Origin: Helopsaltes ochotensis
Taxonomy: Eukaryota > Chordata > Aves > Passeriformes > Locustellidae
NCBI GenBank assembly: GCA_013400155.1
Contig: VXBM01000093.1
Location: 1,129,127-1,193,126, forward strand
DNA: 64,000 bases
Direction: 5' to 3'
Within the stretch, counting starts at the first letter, position 1; every line of letters starts with the position of its first letter. Below the pieces are notes generated by a model. That model had not been told where the DNA came from and did not search any database. It worked only from the letters and a program-made list of their open reading frames with translations. Shown here piece by piece: positions 23,111 to 35,724 of this stretch. The position numbers and the translations under genes are program-made.

Positions 23111-26100
23111 AGTGGGCAGAGTGTAGGAAACAAAATGTGACCTAAAGTGTCTCCATTTCTCTTCTAGCATGCTTGGAATAGAGATGAGCATGGTATAAGG
23201 TCAATTCTACCCTGGCATTAATGTACAGGAATCCTAATACCAGTTAGGAGAACAAATGTGCCAGATCTAAAACGTAGTCCCAGCAACCAGAAATACCATT
23301 CTGGTATCTGTAAGCCCTTTTCAGAGAGTTAGACCTATCCCTAATTTATTGAGCCATCACCCCTCAAATTCAGAGAGGTCAGAGAGAATATGCTCTTGCT
23401 GTCCTTTTCCTACAGCACATCAGGTTGTAGCATTCTCTTCCTCTAGTTGCACAGGTCCCAGGTTCTAGTTCTTTAGAGTCCATTTGTTTTACTTAAAACT
23501 GATCAAAATATTTATAGTTTTTCATACCAAACAAGTCAGTTTCAGGTAAATCTATTGGGAGTCCATATGACTGGCATGCAAACTGCACAGGCCCCCTCCT
23601 GATGTGAATCCATGGATAGCTTCACTTAATTCAAGCTGAAGTGGGAGGAGAAGGGGTGGAAGACAGCAGCTGAGGAAAGAGATTTGTTATGTTTTGATCA
23701 AGTTTGCTGGAAGGCTTAGAAATGCTTGACTTACTTCTGCTTGTACTGGATAGAATTCAGCTCTTAATGGCCTTCTCAGCGCTGCTGTCTCTCAGTACAA
23801 GGTCTCTGCAGGCACAGCCTTTGGGATGTGTATTGGAGGTCAGGCAACTGCTCTGACCCCGAAGGCTACTGAGCAGAAGGCGAGATAGCCACCCACTTCC
23901 TTGAGAGCTTGAGAAATAAAATGCACCAAAAAAGAAAACGCCAACTTGGGCTGCTGGTGATTTTTAGAAGAAAATCTGATTTGCGACCTGTGGTTTGGCT
24001 CGCAGCATTGTGTGTGATGGATTTCATAGCAGTGGAAATGAAGCACTTAGGAAGCTTGGCCAGTGCTGGCCCGCTCTGGGCAGCTCTCCCCCAGGAAATC
24101 TCACATCTCCTTGCAGGCCCAAGCAGCACCTCTGCTCCAAAATCCTTTGCCTGGTATTGCAGGCAGAGATCTTTGGGTAACAGCACAACTATCCAGCACT
24201 AAGGAGTGTTTAGAAAAGCAGGGGACAGAAATAAGTTGGTAAAGTTGTTTCCCATGACTCAGAAAAATCATCATGTCTGAGGATTTGTACCCATCTCTAA
24301 TTCAATGAGCAGAGCAGGTGGACAGTTTTTCACACACAACAGGCTCTAAAACGCCAGCGCAGAGAAGATCAGGGTTTCTCTATCACACTTACACATTTCC
24401 TGCTGCAAAGTACATCTCTACCCAGGAACGGGTGACCAAAATGAGACCAAGTCCCCTGGAACTGCAAAAGTGACAGAAATGTAAGACACAGAGCATTTCT
24501 GCTTCTGTTTCCCTGTTCATACACAGAGGAAGTTGCAAAGCATTTCCCCCAAACTTGTAACAAGCTCAAAACAAGCTGCAGAAAAGACCCAAAGCCACAA
24601 ACGACAACATAAAACAGGAGGAGAGCAGGAAAGCCAACAGGCAGAGAGATGCTTAGGGCTCCTGCAAGCAGCAAGGGAATTTGCTAGGTGCTAATTCCTG
24701 GGTGATCCTCAGCAGTGGGCTGTGCTCCGTGTGCTGTGGCTGGAAGCAAAGAAGAGGTGACAGGTCCCTGACTCTGTCATCTGATGAAAAACTTATGCCT
24801 GACCCTGAGCTTGATGATTTAGTGCCGGTTGTGCGAGCAGGACTCCCTGAACAGGCTCCAGGGAAAATGCTAACACCAGCTGGAGAGCCAACACAACCAG
24901 CTCCGCGTCCTGCCGCTGGCTGGGGCCAACTTCCAGAGCTCCAGAAGAAGGTAAAGAAAACTTTCAGAAGCCAAGTTACGTAACATTTACACAACGTTAT
25001 AAACTAACACAGCTCTGGTTTGTTTTTTTGTTCCCATGAACATGATATGACTCAATGGAAACTACTCTGCGGGAAATAGGTGGCCCATTCTGAATCCTCA
25101 GCTTCCAGAAATAAGATACCCTCTAAAGAACTTGGAAACAGCATACCTGTTGGAGGGATGAACCTAGCTCAAGACCCTCAGCTGAAGAAACCCGGAATTT
25201 GGGAATGGTTGGAAAAAAAACCAACCTGCCTCTGGCGTGGCTGTTGTAATTATGGTAGCACTGGACTAGACCCAAACCATCCATCTACGTAAGCTGTGTG
25301 TCAATATAACAGCATTCATGTTTACTTTGAAACAAAACAGAATAACCCTATAGTGGGAAACTTTTTTTTTTTTTCTTTCTTTCTGAGTATTTCTTAATGT
25401 TTGTACCAGCATTCCTTAAATCCTGTTTCAGTTGCTACTTATAAACTTAAAAGTGGTGTTTGAAATCCATCTCTGAATTTCTGGGTGTGAAGCCAAGACG
25501 AATCTCTTGTCTCCCCATCAGCTCTCCTGACAAGGATAAGGAAGGACAAAATGTTATGCAGGCTTATTGACAGAGGTGAAAGTTGGTGGCTGCCAAAGAT
25601 AGTTTCTGGAAACGGTGCAAACCCTTGAGTGAAACCTCACTGGCATGCAAGACAATCTTTGCTTTTTACTAGTAGGCCCAAAACTAACATTTTCATAATA
25701 ATTTTCCAGTATCAAAGTGATAGTTTTTATCCAAGACAGCTGAATACTACAGAACTGTGTAACAACAATTCAGTGCCAAACATATGCTATGTATATATTT
25801 TAACACCTTTGATAATAATAAAAAATGCATGTTCCTAGCAGTTTTCTCAACTTTCATTCAATAACAACATCCTCAAGTTGATGCTTTTTGTTTTCCTTTC
25901 ATATTATTATGAACCTGTGTTTAATTCTCAGTGCCAGTTTGGCTTTTTAACCTCTCTTTCTACATTCCACTAGTAATGTCTGATTAAGAAATTAGCCTTT
26001 CAAGTGCTATAAAAAAATCCAAGAAATACAGTAACACAATACCATGGAAAACTGATATAATCTTTTCAAAACTATAAAAATTGGTCACCCAAAGGAACAT

Positions 26101-29100
26101 CTGCATGGTAAAAATTTTAAACAAACTGGATGGGAATCAGATAGCTCATAAAGAACCAGGCAGCTAGAATAGCCATTGGTCGTTTACATATTTTGCTGTC
26201 ATCCTGACTTGGAGAAGACTATCATTTTGAAGCATGTTTCTTCAGTTTTAGTTACCAGCATCTGGAACAAATTCCAGGATGGAACACCGAAAGTTTTTAA
26301 AAGGAAACTCAACCTTACAATAATTATTCCTTAAATCATTAATATGGTGAAAGTGCCAGATGTAAAAATATGAACGAAATAAAGTAAAATATGCTCCCAG
26401 GTATCACTCAAATCCCTAAAGTACATCTGTCTGTTTTCTCAGTTCATTAATATCTGTTGTAGTCTCTGATATTTTCTTTTACACAAAAATTTCCATGCTT
26501 GTCATGTCTTCTGTCTTGCATTAGAATTATTTCTTTACCTCTCAGGATAAATGTCTGTGTACATTGGGGGACTGTGGGTCTACTGTAATACAGGCTTTTC
26601 TCCAGCAAGAGATAACAGGCTGCTCATCTTTTATTCAACAGCACAGGAAACTTTTGGTTTGATGGATGATCAAGAGGAACATGCTCTTGTAGTTTTTGTG
26701 GTGGCACCAGGGCTTTTCCAGCACAGAGAATCTCACGGGGCCAGGGTTTCATTCACAGACACAAGACAGGATGCAATGAGACCCAGGTGTTAGGGATTGT
26801 TGGGCTTGGGAGAGAACCAAAGAACCCAAAGACCAGGCAATTCTGTCCTGCCTTCACTCTCTGTTCTAACTTTCAAAGCAGCAGGATGAAGGAAGCAGAG
26901 GGAGGGCCAACATCACTGCAGATTAATACAAGATAATTTGATGGTCTGTCCTTTTCAGGATGATGATGCAAATCACAAGACCAAAATGAAATTCCCTTTT
27001 GTTAAGGGAATCCACTGGACATTCAATGCAGTTCAGCAAAGAGTTGCACTTAACTCACTTATGAGAACCAATATATTGAAAACTCCTGGAACACCTAACT
27101 AGATCCCACCAAAGCTCCAGGCATTCATTTGTTTCTACTACTGCCCTCCCCTCCATCCCTCCCCAAAGAAGATGTCTCCTCAGAGCTCCACTGAGAACTC
27201 TCAGCACGGCTAAGCACTTTTGCAGATTAATGCTTGTCTGAATGTTACTAATTAGGGCAGGCGACCATATAATGAGATGCTTACAAAGTTTATTCATCAC
27301 TAAAAATAAATGTTAAGCATCTGGCTTGCAGGCTATTCCCATGTGCCACTCAGGTCTGTGTGCTGTAGAGCCAGATGGAGCTGCAGGGACACCAATCACA
27401 GCGCAGAGGGATTACATGTCTTAAAACCATGGTTAACTTAAATAAGCAAGTTGCCATCCCTCCATAAATCCCACATCTACCACCAGATGAGTGACAAGAC
27501 CATTGCACAGGGCTTTCTAGCTTGGGCTCCCCTGCTCCAACAGGGCAGAGGAGAAAGTTGGCTGCCCATGGCCAGAGCTGCCTCTCCCTTGTACACAGCC
27601 CACTTGTCAGCAAAGCCACTCTGTTGGTGACCAGCTGAAAAGAAAGCCCTGATGACTCACAAAGCAGAAAACCATCAAATGGGGCTATGCTAAGTAAACT
27701 CTCCTTCTGTCCCAGGCAGTGGTGGAAATGACTCATCTCCTTTACAAAGCTTGGGGGAGAGTCTCTCTCTGCCATGTTAACCAAATGTTAAGTGTGTTTC
27801 TCAAGAGGCTTTTTGCAGTGAAACCATTGCTGATGTTTGTTTACAAGCCCCAAGTTTAATTACTCAGAGTAGCTACAGAACTAAACAATGACACTGTGTT
27901 TTGTGTAAGTATATTTTAGCCTGTGTACAGGCTGATAGAGGAGGTGGGATTGACAGGTGGATGCTTTATTTTCTCTTTTTATCCCTGAGCAATGCTGTGC
28001 AAGAAGCAGGAAAAGCATTGGGAAAGCATAACCTGGGACATCCCAGGCTCTGGGGGAAGGGAGGTCACTCCTCATCCAAGTGAAGAGGGAGGGAAGGGAA
28101 ACTAAGGAAGCCAACATCAGCAGAGAGAAGAAAACAAGGTGGGTTTTCCCAGAGCTGGCTGAGTCAAACCCTCTAGAAAAGAGGAATATTTAAACTGTAT
28201 TTCTGGTTTTTGATGATCATAAATGCTGCTTTCACATTAGGAGCCTTGTTTTTCTGAGCACTGCTGAGCACAAATAAAGAAGCTGATTTCTTGTGCTCCA
28301 AGAGGCTGCCATCCAAGGAAGCAATGCATAAAGGCGGGACTGATAGAGCAGATTACTTTAACCATGAAGGTAATTTTTCTGCACTTGAGGTTTGTTCCTA
28401 GAAAACAGTACAAGGTGATCAATTAATATTTAGACTTGGAGCACCCCAAAATTCTAAGCTTTTGGATTCATGGGGGTTTTTATTTGGTACCTTAAATTGC
28501 TAAGGAGACCTAATCAAGTATGGTACTCCCAGGGATCACAAAGTGTAAGTACACTATGTAGATAAAGCCATTAGCAAAAGAAAAATAATCCTTTCCTCTG
28601 AAACAAGAAATCCACAAAGAAATCTAAGAGGTCTCTAAACCAGCAGTGAACCTTTTAGTCGCCTATTTTCTGAACACTTTTAAGTGTTGAGTTCTGACAC
28701 ATCTACCAGCTCCAAAACATGAAATGGCTGGACAGACAGAATAATATTTTCAACCTGTCTGAGGCCCTGAAATACAAAGTTTCTCAGAGAAACTGTGGCA
28801 CAGAAGCATCCCACAATGCTCCAACCTTGGACAACAGCGAGTCCAACCACAAGACACAAAGCTGCAGGACGTACAACTCCTGAGGCCCCACTGCCCACCA
28901 AGCAGGCTGATGCTACGTGTTCCAGACTTCCTCTCCGTCTGCTGCCACCCCCTGCACTCAGAACCCTTGATGTGGGGTGGTTCACATAGGAAGAGCTGCC
29001 CGAGGCCGTGGTGGATGTGATCCCCACACGCCCGAGGGTGACAAGCAGAGGCACAGCAGAGTGTCAGGAAGGATGGGTTTGTGGTTATGTGGTTCGCCCA

Positions 29101-30128
29101 CGGCCAAGAAAATCGGTCTTCACCAGAACATTTTTGCTTTGTTGGAAGCAAGACCTTTCATGTGGCTGTGAGGGTCTGAGAGGAGGAGGCAGCTTGGTGC
29201 TGTGCTGGTAGAAGCTGGATAGCTGGGATCTATGGGGATGCAGACAGGCACACAGAGAGAGGACAGCGACAATTTGATCACTGTGTTAGAGTCAGGTTAG
29301 ACAAAAAAGGATGGATTATGGAAAGCTGGAAAACATTTCAGGAGGTTTTGTAACAGTGGATCAAAGGTGTCTATCTCAGAAGGGAAAGGCGCTTGAACAT
29401 CTTTTGGTTATGGACAACATCTCCAGCCACATGGAATCACTGGAGACTTCTTTCCACATCATCCATTGCAGGAAGAGAAGCCAAGGAAAATCAGCCTTGG
29501 AAGGCAGAGAACAGCCCAGATCATGAGTCTTGTGGGGCAAAGTATGTGCAGGTGGGAGGACACCTGCCAAACCAAACTCAGGTTTTCCTGCTGTAGAGAG
29601 TTTGGGAGAAAGGTTCAACCAATGCCTGAAGAGACAGGTGGAATTCTCACAGCCCACCCTATCAGAAAAGACCAATCTACTTTCATACACAGGCCCAGGA
29701 TCACAAGAAACTATCCATACACAGCCTCTATAATGGTTTAGTCCAGCTGGAACAAGCCTGAAGGCACAACTGAAGAATGGGCCTGGGGAAGGTGAGCTAT
29801 AGGATGCTGCTTTGGAGCGCTTGGCAGGATTAATCCATGATTCCCCCAAGGCAAAATGTGGGCTGACAAAGTGGTGAGAGCAAATAAAAGTGCAGATGCA
29901 AATGAGGACTGGCCAAATGAGAGGTCTATTAAGTACAGAAATAATGCACCCACCTGCCTGCGTTCTGTTTTCAGTATATTTCCTATATTCAGCATGTGTC
30001 TTATATTTCACCCTGGAAAATGACACATACACGTATCTCCACAGAGCAGAGTTAGGGTAGGAGTGCAGGCTCAGTAACAACTCCTCATCAGTGCCTCAGG
30101 TGGGATGTTCTTATTCTTTTTTAGAAAT
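23111..30128. other. unique non-coding DNA (7 kb)
   Basis: No exon or repeat family is recognised over this long stretch. A T-run with CTTT units lies at 25362-25384. AT-rich parts occur at 25660-26520. The longest open frame in the window, 234 codons on the minus strand at 29376-30080, falls here. Its translation has no recognised domain, signal or motif and no splice framework, so it is not called as a gene. Confidence 0.5.
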
Positions 30129-30456
30129 ATAGAATCACGGAATGGTTTGGATTGGAAGGGACCTCAAAGACCATTTAGCTCCGATTTCCCTAGACACGGG
30201 AACACATTTCCCTAGGCAGGGACACATTCCACTAGACCAGATTGCTCAGAGTCCCATCCAGCCTGGCCTTGAGCACTTCCAGGGATGGGGCATGCACAGC
30301 TGCTCTGGGCAACCTGCACCAGTTCCTCACAATTCTCACAGTAAAGAATTACTTTCCAATATCTAATCTAAACCCTCTGCCCTCTTTCAGTTTAAAGCCA
30401 CTACCCTTTATTCTGTCACTACGTACTCTTGTAAAACTTCCCTCTCCAACCCATCT
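30129..30456 (-). mobile_element. CR1 LINE 3' end, about 330 bases
   Basis: The longest CR1 copy in the window. Read on the plus strand it starts with the terminal tail (ATAGAATCACGGAATGG) and 'ttggaagggacctcaaaga'. It continues through 'cccatccagcctggccttga' and 'tctgggcaacctgcaccagt' to 'ctgtcactacgtactcttg'. These are reverse complements of successive CR1 3' segments, so the element lies on the minus strand. It covers the end of ORF2 and the 3' UTR only, with no coding capacity. Confidence 0.95.
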
Positions 30457-31139
30457 CCAAAGCAGGGTTAAGCTAAATCATTTGAAAGCAGGCTTAGGAC
30501 AGAAATGTATGTCCACATGGGTAACTGCTGCCTGATGCCAGCACTGGGGCCACTGCTCCACGGTTTTGGGACTAATTAGAAGAACTGACATGCAGAAGAA
30601 AGCACATGATAACAGAGACATGATGTCAGGATGGCACCACAGTGAGAAAGTCAAATTACTCCCAGCAGAAATATTTTGTGGGTGGCATGAAAACCTTCCT
30701 TCTGGCTTTTGTTCATTTTTATTGACAGAACCATCAGTTGCTATGACCTGGGAATTTTTGTTCAGTTTGTTTAGCTACGATTTACGGTGTAAGTTAAAAA
30801 AACTATGAACCAAGAAATACACAGTATTATTGGTTTGGTACAGAAAAATAAAGAAATCCTTGCTGACAGCACTAAAAGATTTTACCCACTGCAATTACTG
30901 AAGCCCTGAAATACAGCTTCTGGGCTCTGGCTACAGGGGTGGTTTGATGCTTGACTCTTTCCTTTTAGCCCAAAGGAAAGCAATCTCTCAAACAGAGTCA
31001 GGGTCTCGTGTCCAGTACCTAACAAATGGAAGGGGAATGGGAGAGAGACAGAGCACATTCCACAGCCTGGTGTGTTTAAGGAAAGGGGTATAGCTTTCAC
31101 TCTCCTGCTGTTAGACAATAATGCGCTGACTGAAAATGT
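30457..31139. other. unique non-coding DNA
   Basis: Nothing recognised. Up to about 30480 the sequence may still be degraded CR1. Confidence 0.5.
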
Positions 31140-31560
31140 CAAGCTTCAGTTTAAACAAAATAAAAGACTACAGGGCCCAGGGCAGAGAATTTAAACACAT
31201 ATTAATTAAGGCTGGTAATACCCTGACATTTTCTGGATTTTTAATAAACTGATTAATATTTCTCCTTCATATTTCCGTGACATGAAATCAGTGCAGCACA
31301 ATTAATTTCAACAAGTTTTGGTCAAAGGGTGCTGAAGGAAAATGAACATGCAGCGTCACAGACTTGAATTAGAAGTACTCTCACTCTGAGTGAGTAATGT
31401 GGAAACCCATTGCCCTCCACATGACAAAATTGCAGCTCTGGACCTTGAGAGGAATTTATTTACTTTCAGCAAGTGATTAACTTAAAGAGTAATAATTACA
31501 CAGAAAGAAGAAGAAGGCAGAGAGAATAAATTATTACAGTGCCCTCAAGAATGGAGTGAA
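31140..31560. other. candidate conserved non-coding element
   Basis: AT-rich unique sequence with clustered ATTAATTAA-type homeodomain motifs (31198-31210, 31240-31260, 31300-31308). No repeat family is visible. The resemblance to developmental enhancers is by composition only. Confidence 0.28.
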
Positions 31561-34500
31561 AGATCCTCGTATGTGGAAGCACACTTATGCGTGTGCTAGC
31601 ATGAAGTCTCAACTTCGGTATGTTGATAATTAAACAACACAGAAGAAGAACTTTTTGGGGAAGATGTTGAGGGTTCAGTTGTTATTGTAGCAATGAGCAC
31701 TGGAGTCACATCTCTTTACTAGGTTTTAACTCTTCAGTGGCACTTATGCCAGTGGTTCAGAAATTACCAGTGCTCAACCAGAGCAGCAAACACTTCCACA
31801 CAACCTATCACTCAGTGCCATAGGTTGCTGTAAATGTTTCAAATCTCTCTGGGATAGCTCCTTCCTCCTTTGTTAACTACAACAATATTTCTTTACGTGA
31901 TGAGAGGATTCAGTCATAGCCTGGGTCTCTGTTGTGCAAACTTTGGTTGAAACACCCAAGAAGCAGAGGTCTGGCCCGGGGCCATCTGGGAAGTTTAAGC
32001 ATGAGTTACAGCTCGGGATAAAACGGCACAGCAATAACACAAGCCACTATGCTGGTAAAAATTGAGATACAGAGCACAACCCCAGTGCCTGAAGAAAAGC
32101 AATTGCACCGGCACTGACTCTTGCATCACTTAATGTGTTCTAGCACACTTACTCAATCACAGCCATCCTGAAAAAGTCACATGCACATGATCGTGCTCTC
32201 CTCCTGCTAGTAAGTGAAATTTGTGTGCATTGGGGGTCTTAGCTTTGCTTAAAGAAACCCTGGGGTGCAGTTTTTGTAGAAAGAAATGGACTGAGAATGT
32301 ACGTTCTGTAATAAAGAGAAATTTTTTAGCATTTAAAATGTTAGTTCTCACACTAAACACATGGCATTCAAATCCTACACATAAAGTTCAAGCAGAGAGC
32401 AGCTGGACATCCTCTTTTCAGATTTTAGTGAAATTCTAGATTTTGAAAATAAAGTATTCACATTTCCCCGCTTTCTTTTTTTTAAACTATCAATCTACAA
32501 AATTTTGAAATAAAAACCCGAGAATCTTGAAATGTAAATAAACTGCAGATGAACAAAAGTGAAAGATATTTCAAATAAACATTAGAAGGGGATTTTTTCA
32601 TTTGACTTCAAAGCGACAGAAAGTAGTTTCATATTAGATTGTGGCTGTTATTATTATCCCATTATTATTATGCTTTTGTTATTGCCAGTATTAATAAAAT
32701 ACTTGTATCCACTAAAGCCTAAAAATGTCTATCAGAGACCAATGTGCTGGATATTTTACTGATGTTTCTTTGAAATACTGTTGTTGCCTCAAAAAACTTC
32801 TAATTTACTGTTGCACCCCGAGGAACAGAGAAGAGAAAGAGTTGCCTAGCACAGGAGCTGGATTATCCCAGTCTCAGGAGATACATCAAGGCCCAGTCCA
32901 TCATCATCAGGGGTAACCAGGAGACCTGAGGTGACCCAGGCAAGATCAAAATGCCACCGTGGCTTAGCGAGCAGTAGACCTGATGCAGAAATGGGTGAGA
33001 GGAGAAGAAACAAGACAGGAAAATATTGATTCAGTCTTGCCATCCAGGAGGTAAGACACTTCAGCACTGGGCTAGCAGAACATGGCATGCTGGAAGAGTT
33101 TCCCAAAGTCATCCAGATACAGCTGCTCCCTGTTGTCCCAGCCTGGTATTAAAACCCCAAGGACATTATTTGCAGATCTGCTGCAGGATGCCTCTGGGGA
33201 AGGGTCTTCTGCTGCCCAAATCAGTCCTAACTTCTGCCCACTGCTCCTCTGGAGGTTCTGGGCTGCTGGCAGCTCCTAGTGCTCCCATAGAAGCCAGAGA
33301 ACATCATCTTCCAAATGCTGGAGGTTGTGATCATACCCTGGTATTTTTTGAAGCATACAGGGAAGAAGCTGAAGAAAGTTTTGAATTTATGCAGTCATGT
33401 TCCCCCTCGTACTCTGTAACCTCAGCTCTGCAGGTGACAAAAGAAGATGGTTCCTCTCTCCCTAGCCAAACAAGAATTCCTAGGGGAGAGCTTTTGTACA
33501 ATCACACTCATCACTTAGGTTTCATCCAGCCCACACAAGCCCACAGAGGATGTGCAGACTCCTTCCAGCCTCTATTGGCCATTACCAGTGTCGATCATGG
33601 CACACAGACTACAGACCTCCTGTCTCCACTTTAAATTAAGTCTTAAAATATGGACCAAATATGATGGATTTGTAAACAGCTGCTTAGGGAAGGAAGTGCT
33701 GCAGGAGATTCATTACGCTGTGGTTTGACAGCTGATGCTGAAGTATTGCAAAACCCATGGAGTTTCCAGAAGGAGCTTGGCGTGAAGGTGGTGAAGGAAC
33801 AGTACAGGCTGCTGAAGACATGGCACCCCAGACAGACAGACTTGAAATAGAAATTACTGAGGATGGTGATGGCCACAAAAGGAAGAGGGATCTAGGAAAT
33901 ACCCAGCCCAGGTAGAAGAGATCTGGGATGTGGAATAGATGGGAATACTGGATCCCAAATAAGTTCAGGTCCTTTATTTCATTTCCAGGGCAGTCGTTCT
34001 TATAACTCGTGTAACTCAAGAGATAAGCTCTTTGTGATGGATGCTGGTGATTTGGGCATTAGATTTATAGCTTGTCTTACAGGACTGGGAGTCTGGAGAC
34101 CAGGACTCTTTTCTCTTGACTCTGCTGTGGGTTTTCTGAACCACGTTAGTGAGCTGTACCGACCCACCTTCCAAGCGTGGCAGCCTGGGGCTCAGTGCAC
34201 AGACTCTTGGCCAGCCCCAGAGCTGGTTGTAGGAGTCCCTCCCACAGCCTACACGGCCTGCTCGGTAAATACAGAAGTTGGCCCCAATTCTGTGAGCCTC
34301 CATGTCCTAAACTGTTGCTAATGGTGTTATCCTTCCACAAGGTCCTTCCAGAGGCTCAATTTATTCATGTGCACAAAGAGTAACAAATCCAGGGACAGAG
34401 GGATGGAGAAGGGAGGCAGATAAAAGCATTACCTGAAAACTGCATCACCACATAGCCAACTGAAGCTGTATCAAAGGGGGAAGAGGAAATTGCTGTTTTC

Positions 34501-35654
34501 CTCCCCTCCCTCCAGTCCTTCACAGCCACCCCAACAGAGACCTGACCAGAAAGAGACTGAGTTGATACTGAAAAACAAAAATAGCCACTCCTCTGGATTG
34601 TCTGGGACTACCCCAAATAAACCCACAGAAAACAGGCTTATAAGTACTCGGTGCTCATTCAGCACAAGTCATCTGATAATCTTGGGGCAGCTTACCATGT
34701 CTGGCTAGAGAGCAGCAGGCCCAAACAATTCTGAATAGCAGACTAAGTTAGATGACTAAATATGGTATTTTTTTATGAACTTGGAGGACCCACTTTGGAG
34801 TGCTTGGCCCAGGACTGATTCCTTTTGAGACCTAGGCCTTTGATCTCACTGCTAGACAAAATAATTAAAGGAATTGAAATACAATCAAGGTTTCTTTCCA
34901 GCTTCAAAAAAAAAAAAAAGAATACTTGGATATCTTTGTTGGACTCTTCAGATAAAACATCACATTAAAAAAACCCATGGTGTCTCCTGAGTTTATTCCA
35001 CCAGCTCCCTTCTTTTGAGCTGAGATGTGAAGCTGCTCAGATCTGTTATTGGGAGGCAGAAAAATTGGAAGCATCAGGTAATGCCGGGGGGGGGGGGGGA
35101 TGCACAACTTGAAACCAGATACCTTTTTTCCCACTAAGGACTATTACCTAAAATGCTCTTTTCATACTGAATGCCTCACCTGAGGGACTTGGCTTTGAAA
35201 GGGGGTTTCTGTTTGGAAAGAGAGTTTTCTTTGTTTTTGCACACATAGGTTTGGTCACTTCAGTGGTGCTTCATTTTTTCTCACCAGCCTGTTTGATGGC
35301 TTCACTTTAGTGACATTTGAATGGTCTGAATCCCTCACAAAACACAGGAGAATCCAGATCTGGAGCAGCAAGGAGAAGAGGTCCAAATCCTGAGGCTGGG
35401 AAAGGATTTGATGGTTCCTGCTATCTCCTGCCACCCAGTCTGAGGTCTTGGGACTAGGCCAGAACAGCCCAGTAGCACTTTTTCTCCTCATCAGTGAGGA
35501 ACTAGAGTGGCAGAGCGGTCAAGAGGGTTTCCTATTAGGACAAAGGTGCCAACTGGAACCTCACCATTAACTGTCCCAAATTAACCCTATCAGGAAGGAA
35601 TATCTGGTAACACTACATTTTCAGGGGGCAGGGTGTGAGCTCTGATATAGGAAT
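31561..35654. other. unique non-coding DNA
   Basis: About 4 kb without a recognised exon. A 202-codon open frame on the plus strand (33026-33634) lacks domain-like features, although a donor-like GAGGTAAG sits near 33048. A TTA-rich triplet patch lies at 32648-32672, an A-run near 34905-34919 and a G-run at 35086-35099. Confidence 0.5.
35086..35099 (+). repeat. G14 homopolymer
   Basis: Fourteen uninterrupted G on the plus strand. Such runs are rare and are prone to length error in sequencing. Confidence 0.9.
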
Positions 35655-35724
35655 ATGGGGGGTGCTGGAATAAGATAATCTTTAAGGTCCCTTCAAATCC
35701 AAACCATTCCATGATTCTGTGAAT
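35655..35724 (+). mobile_element. CR1 LINE terminal fragment
   Basis: About 70 bases of the very 3' end of CR1 on the plus strand: 'agataatctttaaggtccct', 'caaatccaaaccattccatg' and the ATTCTGTGA-type tail. A strongly 5'-truncated insertion. Confidence 0.88.

Noticed and set aside
26230..26330. Weak LINE-like wording ('ctggaacaaattccaggatgg', '...tttttaaaaggaaactc')
   Set aside because: Similarity to the old CR1/L2 3' text is too short and interrupted to support a call.
33026..33634. 202-codon plus-strand open frame with a nearby donor-like GAGGTAAG
   Set aside because: The translation has no recognised domain. The donor-like site lies only about 20 bases into the frame, and no acceptor-exon-donor arrangement could be made out.
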